From positions 1,784,501 to 1,848,500 of the forward strand of contig JACATO010000591.1 of the NCBI GenBank assembly GCA_018389105.1: a stretch of 64,000 bases of DNA. Direction: 5' to 3'. The notes beneath the pieces are model-generated. The model saw only the letters and a list, made by a program, of their open reading frames with translations, did not search any database and was not told the origin of the DNA. A program made the translations under genes and the position numbers. Positions 27,301 through 39,300 of the stretch are shown here, one piece after another. Positions within the stretch are counted from its first letter, which is position 1, and the number at the start of each line of letters is the position of its first letter. Source of the DNA: Nautilus pompilius (Eukaryota; Mollusca; Cephalopoda; Nautilida; Nautilidae).

Positions 27301-30300
27301 TCTTTATTAGGTAGGGCTCCTGCAGCGTCCAAAGGAAAATGCGTTGTTGCATTTTGTATAACAGATGATGTGCACTCGTCTGATGAACTCGCTCTTTTCT
27401 TGATTGCATCCAACTGTCTTTAGGGCGGTAAGTCTGGCGGCGCTCGGAGGATGGCTGTGTTCCGTGACAAGTCCTTCTATTATGTCGTTTTTTGTCTTCA
27501 AGGACGCATTGCACTGTTTTCTCTTCTCACATCGCCAGTATGTGTAGCTTCCATTCGTTCTGTTAATTACATATGCATGACCTTGGTGGAGTAGTTTTCT
27601 GCCTCCTCTTGAATTTGTGACAAAGTCCATTTCGATTGGAATCTGTAAAAAAATTCAACTTATCTTACGAAAACACTAATGCAGCGATAATTTAAGATAG
27701 TTACAACAAATAGTAAAAATCCGCAAACATAACACAGTTATTCAACACTTTGAAATAAAAGCTTTATGGAATAATTCCACTCGACATACAGTGTTCCCTC
27801 ACAGCAGAGAAGGTAGGGTAGTGAAGTCTGTGACCTGTCCTGCTAGACTGACCACTGTGCTTGTTGGAACTTCCAATATACACAACTTGGCAGTGAAGGC
27901 AATCAACTGGTAAACTACTGACAAGCGTAAGTGCAATTAAGAGCCAATTTTTTAATTAATTCTTTTGTTTGAATCTAAAGTTGATCTGGAGGAATAATTA
28001 TATATTTTTTTATTTTTTTTTCCATTTTAACAGACACTTGTCAAAAATAAGGTAAGAATAAATATACCACTTCTTTACTAGCTGTAGGGACACACTGTCT
28101 AGGTTGATAATGATCAAGAATACCCTCAGTAGTTTATGAAACAGTTGTTTGCTAGTAGGCAGACTATCCGTAGGCATAATGTCCGGTAGGCACATTGTCC
28201 ATAGGCAAACTGTCCGGCCACGATCTCCAACCTGCTCTAAACCCATCTTTACTGTCTGCAGTTAAATTCATCTTCCATCAGGAAACTCTGGTTACAAACT
28301 TTACAAACTAATATTACAAAGAGCAAATTATTTTAAAAGACTGATCAGAAAACACTCTGATACCAGGTAATAATTACATTTTTAATATATTTTCTTGAAG
28401 AATGGTTACTGTTTAATGCTAAAGCACACAACTGCTCAACTACTAAGAGAAAACCAGGTGAAATAGAATCACCACAATGTTATCACAGCCGGGTTCCATT
28501 CAGGAATGTGCCAATTACCAAAACAGCCAATTACTAATTAATTGACCAATTAATAAGATTCATTACAGAATTTTTTGCCTGCTGTTACAGGGAAGTCAAA
28601 ATGTACCTCTGTACACAGATCACCACCACAAGCAGGGAAATAAACAGGTATTAAGAGCCAGCCCCATTTCCCACTGCAACAGATGTTGCCAAATTTTGTT
28701 CAACTACCCAAAATTTTAACAATAAAAATGTGTTGCTTAATGAGAATTAAAGAGTAAATACACCCTGAATAATTACTCAGCCAACATTATTTTGATGCAA
28801 AAATGATACATATACACAAACTGAAAATACTTAGATGGCTGAAATCAGAGATAACCATTACACAGTGTGCCTCAATGCATTATTAGAATATTCCTTCAAG
28901 CTATGTGAAGTTAAATTTTCATATATATATTTTTTTACAAAAACTAATTTAATTTGATTATGAAATTTATTTTGCATATTCTAATGAAAGTAGCCAGTAT
29001 AATATTAAAGCCTGATTTAATATCCACTGTTTGTTTGCCTAATTATTCATTGTTAGCAATACTATCTGTGTTAACTGATCAGGAATTACTAATTCATCTT
29101 GTTAAAAATATTAACAAGAGGAATGATCAAGCTGCCACTGTGATCCAGGTACCATGTGCAGTATAGGGGATGATTGCTGGGAATGTACTGTGATAAGAAG
29201 CACATGACTTCCTAAGATAACATTGTTGTTTTTACTGTAGCTGTAGTTGATAACAACAGGACCTTTGTTAGTGGCACTACAATACTTAATTAATTCTGGG
29301 TGTCAGAGAACCTATATTGTAATTAGACCTCATTTTAAAAAATGAATATTGGGACTGATACATTTTTTAAGATGCTGTTCAGCTGAGGAATTAAGAGTTA
29401 GAATTGTAGCAGGCTGACCATTGCCACACTGTCCATTTCCAGATAAGTTGTATAGAATTATTTTGTAATTCATAAAGATTCCATTAAAGCTAAATGCAAG
29501 CTTTGCAATAATCATCTCTGAAGATGGAAAATGCGCAAAGACATTTACAACCATCAACCTGATAAACCATTTAAAAGTGAAACCTGTCACTGAATACAAT
29601 GCAGAAATGCTTCAGCAAAAGGAATGGACCCCTCCTGCTGCTGCTGCCAAAGGAAACTCTAAGAACCCAGGCCATGCTGTAGTAAACAGATGACTATGGA
29701 GAAATCTCTAAACCAATGGTTCGGCTGCAATCCCCTAGAGATCTGCAAATTCACATAGCTTTGCAACAAGTCTTGCTCCTCCAGCCAGTGCTTGGTTTCC
29801 TCTCTTATCCTCACCACTGTGAGCCAGGCATCTTCAAACTTGGTGCATCAAGCAGGAGCTTGTTTCTCCTGCCCATCACTCGGCTATATGCTATGTGCAA
29901 TCCATCAATCTCTATCCCCACCAAACCTATGGCATAGCTACCACAGAATCAACAGCCAGACAGAGAAGAAGACTAGAGTGAACATTATGCAGTATAATGG
30001 TTTTGACATCATTTACAAAATTCGTAGTGATTGGGTCACATCATTGCAAGTTCAAACAGTATCAAGGTCTTATATGATGTCATCAGCCCACTGACGAGAA
30101 CCAATCAACATCCTCATCCAAATGACATGGTCCATGACATCACACTGGCACCTGACTCGTAGGCTTGAGCACTCTAGTATTCCACTCTATGAGCCAGAGA
30201 TGCGTGCATTAACTATAACAATGTATCTGGTTGAAAACAAGTGCATCAAAATGGAAGGAACAAAGTGAAGTGAAGGTGGTATGACCAGTGTAGCTTTGCA

Positions 30301-33300
30301 GCACAAGCAAAATATACACAAACCGCAGAAATACAGCGATAGCCATCTGAAGATGGGTTTTACGTGGACTGGTTCTGAAGATTACCAAAGGTCAATGTGC
30401 GTGATTTGTTATTACGAGGTGCTCTCAAATGAAGGCTTAAAACCTATCAAACTTCACCAACATCTGGAAACTAAACATAGTGACTGTGCATGAAAGCCAG
30501 TGGAATTTTTTCAAAGGAAACTCAAAGAATTTTAAAAAAGCAGCAAAGTGTTGCGGCGTACAGCTACAGGTGGTGTGGTGATTTAAAGGCAATTGGAGTT
30601 TCTTATCGAGTAGCTTCTGGAAAGCCACACCACTGGAGAAGAGTTAATATTACTAGCGACAAAAGAAACGGCAAATACAATGATGGGAGATAAGGTTTGC
30701 AAGGAAATGCATACATGTGATCTCACTGTCAAATAATACAGGTCAATGCAGAATTGGAGAGACAGCCAAGAACGTTAAGGGACAGTTGGTGACAAGAATA
30801 CATGACAGTTGCTTCTCTGCTCTTGGAACTTGATGAATCCATGGATATAGCAAATCTATCCAATATTCTGGCATTTGATGAATGCAATGGAAATGTGAAT
30901 GAGGACCTCCTCTTTTGCAAATCATTGCATACATAGCAAAATTCAGATGCAATTTTTTGAATTTTGGATGACTTCATAAAGGAGAGCAATGACAACTGGT
31001 CAATGTGTTGGAATTAGTACTGATGGAACTTGCACTATGACAGACTGATGCAGTGGAGTTGTGGCACATGTGAAAGTGGTGTCACCAGATGCAAAATTTA
31101 TTCACTCCTGCATCCACTGGGAATCACTAGCAACAAAGAAAATGCCTGTTGAGCTAAGGACAGTTTGGAATAATCCGTGAAAACTGTTAATTTTATTAAA
31201 ATTCGCCCTTTAAATTCAAGACTTTTTGCAGCTCTATGTAAGGAGATAGGCAGTGATCACCATCAACTGCTTCTACATACAGAAATCCATTGGCCTTCTC
31301 GAGGGAAGGTTCTCACTCACCTATTCGAGATGCCAGAAATACTAAGTGTTTTTCTGCTTCAATCTAATTTTCAGTTTTCACTTTGTGTTGATGACTTTTC
31401 TTGGTTAGTGAAGTTGGCACACTTAGCTAGTGTTTTCAGCCACCTAAATGGACTCAACCTAAGTCTTCAGAGAAAAGCCATAAATGTGTTCAAAGTTCAG
31501 GGAAAAATAGAAGCTACAATTAAAAAATTAGGTTTGTGGTCCCATCAATTGAATCAATCAAACTATGAATCATTTTCATGTCTTTCAACTTTTTAAATCA
31601 CATCAGAAATAGTAAAATATGACAAGTGAACACCTACAAAGCCTCCAAGTACAGCTGCATGCATACTTTCCTGTTCCTGAGTCAAGATTCGACTGGATTA
31701 GAAACACTTTCATGAGTGTTGATAATGCTGTACTCACAGATCTGACAAGGCAGCCTAATAGAACTTTCATGTGACAACTCTTTAAAGTTAGTCTTCACAC
31801 AAAACACAAAAGCACCTGGCTGACTTCTGGCTACATGTTTATTCTGAGTACCCAGAACTGTCTGATCATGCTGTGAAATACCCGATGCCTTTTCCCACAT
31901 GTTTGTGAAAGTGGATTTTCTGTGCTTGTTACATTGAAATCGAAGTACCAAAACCAGCTGGTTGTGAAACCAGATTTAAGGTTGAAAATATCATCACTTC
32001 AATCAGACATCCAATCTGTGAAAGCTGCAAAACAGCACCAGCTATCTCATAAGTGACTCAGTATCCATATGCAAATATACCTTTTGTAGATTGACTAAAT
32101 AGTATCTCACACATATAATACTATTAGGTTGTTACAAAAGATTTGTCGGTTTTTATATTATGTTAGCTTGGGGTTCATTTTTTGCATGCTGTGAATGTGT
32201 ATGTAGATAAGTTATATATCGTTTTGGAGCATATGCTATGGCGTACATCATGCAAAATGTACCTTTTTATGGACAGAAAAGATTTTCATGCCATTTTGCT
32301 TCACAAGCTGAAACCAACCAAGCTACAAAGCAAGCGAGGAAACTCGTAACATTAAGCAAGCCTGGGGCGAGGACACAGCAAATGAGCACAGTACAACAAT
32401 GGTTTGCAAAGTTTTGATCAGTAGAGAACCTCGAAGATAAGAAACATAGCAGACGTCCTTCCAGTTGTGATGACAACCATCTGAAAGCTTCAGTTGAAGC
32501 TGATCCAAGAAAAACAGAGAGATAAATTGCTGGAGAGTTTGATGTAAGCACTGCAACTGTTTACCGGCATCTTGACACAATCAGCAGGGTGAAAACTCAC
32601 AAATTGAATGAACAACAACAAAATTGTTGATTGGAGATCTGTTCTTTGCTTGTCATAACAAATAAAAATGACCCATTCTTGACTGAATCATTACATGTGA
32701 TGAAAAATGGATCCTTTACGACAATCACAAACGATCAGCACAGTGGCTTGACAAAAACAAGGTGCCTAACCACATTCCAAAACCCAGCCTCCACCCGAAG
32801 AAGGTCATGGTCATTATCTGGTGGACTGCAACTAATGTCATCCACTATAACTTCTTGCAACCTGGCAAAACCATCACAGCTGAAAGGCACTGTCATGAAT
32901 TAAACGTTGTTCATCAGAAACTCTCCCAACAACAGCTGGCATTGGTGAATCAAAGAGGCCCAATCCTGCTCCATGACAATGCTCGTCTTCATGTTGCAAA
33001 AGTGACTCTTCAAAAACTGAACACATTGATGTACGAAGTTCTCCCTCACCCAGCCTATTCACCAGATCTTTCTCCCATAGACTATCATCTTTTCAAACAC
33101 CTCGGCATCTTCCTCCGTATTAAATCCTTCTCCAACCAAGCAGCAATTGAAACTGCCTTCCAACAGTTTATCGACTCCAGAAATCCAGATTTTTTCAAAA
33201 TGGTATAGATGCTCTTGTAAGTCATTGGCAGAAGTGTATTGATTGTAATGGAACTTTGATTAATATACATCATGTTCAGCAACGATGTGAAGTCTCATTG

Positions 33301-36300
33301 TACCATTCTTCTGCCTGGCAACATTTGTGGTCACTTCAAAGAGCTTTAAAAAGCAAACAAGTTTTTTAGCTAGGATCCCTTGATACAGTTAGATTTGGAA
33401 TATTATGGCCTATTGCACGTGTCATGATAAGGTGTCTTTGTTCAGTATTACATTCTAGCATGAACTGCCCTAATGGGTGGATACATCCTATAGAAGCCTG
33501 TGTTTTGGGAACTTTAGTTGTTCCTGAAGGTCACCTAGCTTTTGTGAGGCAGTAGGAGAATGGTGGAAATTGCCTACTAACTCTCAATTAACATGAAAGA
33601 TGTACTTTATTTCTCTTTGGTTAAATATGGCATCATTAATGTACAGATGTAGAGTATGGATGAAACAAGATAGTGATGATATTAGCAGCATTATCTCTAA
33701 GGAGCAGACAGACTATAACCAGTGGTAATTCAACTTCAAACCAGCCAAATTTGCCCACTGATGTGGTCAGTCATATTTGATTCTGTAAATTGAAGTACCT
33801 TTAGGATGGATTCATTTCCTTCAAAATCAGGTGTTATTCGATGACTGGTCATATTAAAAAATGGTGTTTCAGCAGTTCTATCTGTCCAAATGTCTGTCAT
33901 TAATGCTATACTTGTCATTTTCTTTTGTAGCATTTTTTTTTGGAGTAACTGAAAAACTGTGTACATATTTTGTATCACTGTTTGACTGAAAAAATTATGG
34001 TGTGGTATATAGTTAGGAGACAAGTGATTGAGTAGCTGTCTAAATAAGATGTCTGCTACAACCAAATAAGGTTGAAAGTCAGCAGTTGTCATCTCATTCT
34101 TTGGTGTATATCTGTGGTTCGAGGATTTCTGATGTCCCACAAAATTTTATTGTCTGGAGCAGTGGTTCCCAACCTTTTCAAGTATGAGGACCAATTCTTA
34201 ATTTAAAAAAATTTTGTGGACCTCCCACATGCTAATAGTTAGTACTTATAGGCTCCATTAATGGTGAAAATACATGATGACAAAAAACTATTATGAGTTC
34301 AGTAACTGTTGTAAATGAATTCACATTTTATTCATCACAACAACAAATACAAACATTTATAAAATATTAGGTTGTTACAAAAGTTTTGTCAGCTTTTTTA
34401 ATGCAACAATGAGACTTCATATTGTTGCTGAACATGAAGTTTATTAATCAAAGTAAGTTCCATTACAATCAATACACTTCTGCCAATGATTTACAAGTGC
34501 ATCTATACCATTTTGAAAAAATCTGGATTTCTGGAGTCGATAAACTGTTGGAAGGTAGTTTCAATTGCTGCTTGGTTGGAGAAGGATTTAATACGGAGGA
34601 AGATGCTGAGGTGTTTGAAAAGATGATAGTCTATGGGAGAAAGATCTGGTGAATAGGCTGGGTGAGGAAGAACTTTGTACACCAACATGTTCAGTTTATG
34701 AAGAGTCACTTTTACAAAATGAAGATGAGCATTGTCATGGAGCAGGATTGGGCCTCTTTGATTCACCAATGCCAACTGTTGTTGGGAGAGTTTCTGATGA
34801 ACGTTTAATTCATGACAGTACCTTTCAGCTGTGATGGTTTTGCCAGGTTGCAAGAAGTTATAGTGGATGACATTAGTTGCAGTCCACCAGATAATGACCA
34901 TGACCTTCTTCGGGTGGAGGCTGGGTTTTGGAATGTGGTTAGGCACCTTGTTTCTGTCAAGCCACTGTACTGATCATTTGCGAATGTCATAAAGGATCCA
35001 TTTTTCATCATATGTAATGATTCAGTCAAGAATAGGTCGTTTTTGTTTTTTATGACAAGTGAAGAGCAGATCTCCAATAGGTGATTTTGTTGTTGTTCAT
35101 TCAACTTGTGAGGCACCCACTTGTCAAGCTTTTTCACCTTGCCAATTGTATCAAGATGCCAAGAAACAGTTACAGTGCTTTCGTCAAGCTCTGCACCAAT
35201 TTCTTTCACTGTTTTTCTTGGACCCGCTTTAACTGAGGCTTTCAGACGGACAATCACAGCTGGAAGGATGCCTGCAACTATTCTTATCTTCAAGGCTCAC
35301 ATCTACTGATCAAAATGTTTCGTTGTGCGCTTGTTTGTGTCTTCGCCCCATGCCTGTTTAATGTTACGAGTTGCCTCGCTCAATTTGTGGCTTAGTTTGA
35401 ACTCGTGAAGCAAAATGGCATGAAAAACTTTTCTATCCACGCTTCACTCAGGACCTTGAAACAAATATCCATTTTATGATTTTTAAAAAGGTAGGTTTTG
35501 CATAATTTATGCCAAAGTGCACAATACAAAACGATATATAATTTATCGACAGACACCACAAGCATGAAAAAAAATGAACCTCAAATTAACATTATATAAA
35601 AACCGACAAAACTTTTGTAACAACCTAATAGAATAAAAGTAAATACTGTTTTACTGGGGTTTTTTTCCATTATAAAATCAAAAATTGTGCCAGCTTCTAT
35701 CAAAACAGGACTTTTTTTTTAATTACCCACAGTGTAAATTCTTTATTTGACTTTACTCAGGAAGTTTATTTATTAACTGTTTTTAAATGTTGTTTGTTTT
35801 CAAACAAAGTAAATTCCCTTGCTTAGTGAGCAAACAGATGTTGTTGTGCAAGTGAGATAAAACAGCAATCAGTCCCTTTTTCTTCTCATCAAATTCTTAT
35901 ATTTTTAGTTTGAAGAAAGTTTTTTCAATAATATTCATTTTTTTTAAAAACTGAAAAAACAATCAACCAACTAAAAACTTGTTTACATAGCAGCCTTATA
36001 AAGAAGTCATAAATGTGGTTTGAAAAGAGATTTCCCAGCTTTTAGTTGTAAACAGTTTAGAGAGAAAATAACCTTCTAAGATTTCTTTAACTGCTTGTGC
36101 ATCAATAGAGCTCCCATCATCCTCTGTTTCAGCCCGGTTCTTGCTCTGTTTACGCCAGACATTTTTCTTTATCAGTGGAATGACATATGGTTTTCTTTCC
36201 TCCTTTGGTTTTGAGCTGTTAAAAATAAATTCAGTTTAACATAATAAATTTAATCTACAGAAAACATTAAGAATGGTGGCCAGTGGAGTGACTGGAAGAT

Positions 36301-39300
36301 AAACTGTAGTAAGATAATAAAACATAAATGGCCAATAATAAGCATCCACTTGCAATTAATTGCTTTTTCACATTTCTATTGTTAAATTTTTTGTTATATG
36401 AAATCCAACTTAGAGCTAATAATTCATAATTGTATCCTCTTGATATTCCTTTGCTGATAACCAAAGAAATTTTGAACTGATATTTAGTTGTAGTAACAGA
36501 AGTTAGTAAACCATAACCTCCACTGGAACTGCCATAAATGTAGCAGTTAATAATTATATTATCATGCTAGCAGGTGATTTAGCTAAGTTAAAAACAAATC
36601 AAAAAACATTCCACAAGAAAATAACAAGTGTGTTAAGAGTCACACTTTTATGTTATTCCCTGGAAAAATGGGTTACATGACAAGTTCATAGAAAACTCAA
36701 GAAACATTTTGAATTGCTAACTTGAAGGGAGAGTGAGAGAGGCCAAATCAGCATGTTTATCATATTTATTAAGAAAAAAAATAAATAAAAACCAAGACAG
36801 CTGTCAACATTTTTTTAAAGTACAAAAATAGCAAAAAAAACCTAGGATATTCCAAACAGTACTAATGTTCATCTTCAACCAATTAAAAACTGCAATCTGT
36901 TACAGAAGTAGTTAATACAATAAATGGAGAAAAGATTATACAAATATTTTAAGAGAAAAACAGAAAAAATTTAATAACTTATAATTATGGGTGCCTATAG
37001 ACAATAACATAAGGATGATGGAGAAACTGTTATCATGAACTTTTGGTAAACCATATAATATGCTAGGCTGAGAAACAACCAGTATGATTTGATTAATAAT
37101 TTCAGTTTTTACAGATAAGGCATCTTTGTAGTCTTCTTTCAATACATTTAATGTCTATGTGTTCAACTTCATCAATACATTAAAATCTATCAGATAATAT
37201 ACTGAGCATTTTCTATGTTATAGAGCTAAAAAAGATCAAGTGATAAAAGCATAAAAAACATTGGCTACTTTGGATTTTAAAAATAGCTTCACTGATTCTA
37301 ACACGTTTTGGTCTTTATTTCCTTTCAAGAGCAGAATTTCAATCCTTAACAAGTTGCATGTAACCTATTTTGTACAATATCAGTCCTGTGTGGTAGCATA
37401 CATTGGCAAGACCATTCGGTAAAGAGCGATAAAGTGCATGTGGAGAAAATCTTGCCCTTTTAAATCATTTGGAACTACTGGACTCTGATCACAAAATTTC
37501 TGTTAATGTCAAGGATTATGGCCAGACTCCCTATTCTTTCCTGTTACAAATACTAGAATTTTAGCAGTCAAATTTCCAACTGATTTCTTTTTACTTCCTT
37601 CTTTTACTGATCTCCGAAAATGTGTGCATGCTTCCTCTGTCCATTATATTATGGTAGCAGGCTGTCTGCCGCTGGCTCCCAGTGTTCTCTCTTCTCTCCT
37701 CCATTATATTACAGACTTGTTTCCTTAGCAGGCTGTCCGCCGATGGCTCCCAGTGTTCTCTCTTCTCTCCTCCATTATATTACGGACTTGTTTCCTTAGC
37801 AGGCTGTCCGCCGATGGCTCCCAGTGTTCTCTCTTCTCTCCTCCATTATATTACAGACTTGTTTCCTTAGCAGGCTGTCTGCCGATGGCTCCCAGTGTTC
37901 TCTCTTCTCTCCTCCATTATATTACGGACTTGTTTCCTTAGCAGGCTGTCCGCCGATGGCTCCCAGTGTTCTCTCTCTCTCTCCTCCATTATATTACATA
38001 CTTGTTTCCTTAGCAGGCTGTCTGCCGATGGCTCCCAGTGTTCTCTCTTCTCTCCTCCATTATATTACAGACTTGTTTCCTTTGCAGGCTGTCCGGCGAT
38101 GGCTCTCAGTGTTCTCTCTTCTCTCCTCCATTATATTACGGACTTGTTTCCTTAGCAGGCTGTCCGCCGATGGCTCCCAGTGTTCTCTCTTCTCTCCTCC
38201 ATTATATTACAGACTTGTTTCCTTAGCAGGCTGTCCGCCGATGGCTCCCAGTGTTCTCTCCTCCATTATATTACGGACTTGTTTCCTTAGCAGGCTGTCC
38301 GCCGATGGCTCCCAGTGTTCTCTCTCTCTCCTCCATTATATTACAGACTTGTTTCCTTAGCAGGCTGTCTGCTGATGGCTCCCAGTGTTCTCTCCTCCAT
38401 TATATTACAGACTTGTTTCCTTAGCAGGCTGTCCGCCGATGGCTCTCAGTGTTCTCTCTTCTCTCCTCCATTATATTACGGACTTGTTTCCTTAGCAGGC
38501 TGTCCGCCGATGGCTCCCAGTGTTCTCTCTTCTCTCCTCCATTATATTACAGACTTGTTTCCTTAGCAGGCTGTCTGCCGATGGCTCCCAGTGTTCTCTC
38601 TTCTCTCGTCCATTATATTACAGACTTGTTTCCTTAGCAGGCTGTCCGCCGATGGCTCCCAGTGTTCTCTCCTCCATTATATTACAGACTTGTTTCCTTA
38701 GCAGGCTGTCCGCCGATGGCTCCCAGTGTTCTCTCTTCTCTCCTCCATTATATTACAGACTTGTTTCCTTAGCAGGCTGTCTGCCGATGGCTCCCAGTGT
38801 TCTCTCTTCTCTCCTCCATTATATTACAGACTTGTTTCCTTAGCAGGCTGTCCGCCGATGGCTCCCAGTGTTCTCTCCTCCATTATATTACAGACTTGTT
38901 TCCTTAGCAGGCTGTCTGCCGATGGCTCCCAGTGTTCTCTCTTCTCTCCTCCATTATATTACAGACTTGTTTCCTTAGCAGGCTGTCTGCTGATGGCTCC
39001 CAGTGTTCTCTCCTCCATTATATTACAGACTTGTTTCCTTAGCAGGCTGTCCGCCGATGGCTCTCAGTGTTCTCTCTTCTCTCGTCCATTATATTACAGA
39101 CTTGTTTCCTTAGCAGGCTGTCCGCCGATGGCTCCCAGTGTTCTCTCTCTCTCTCCTCCATTATATTACAGACTTGTTTCCTTAGCAGGCTGTCTGCCGA
39201 TGGCTCCCAGTGTTCTCTCTTCTCTCTCTCTCGTCCATTATATTACAGACTTGTTTCCTTAAAGGCTGTCTGCCGATGGCTCCCAGTGTTCTCTCTCTCT

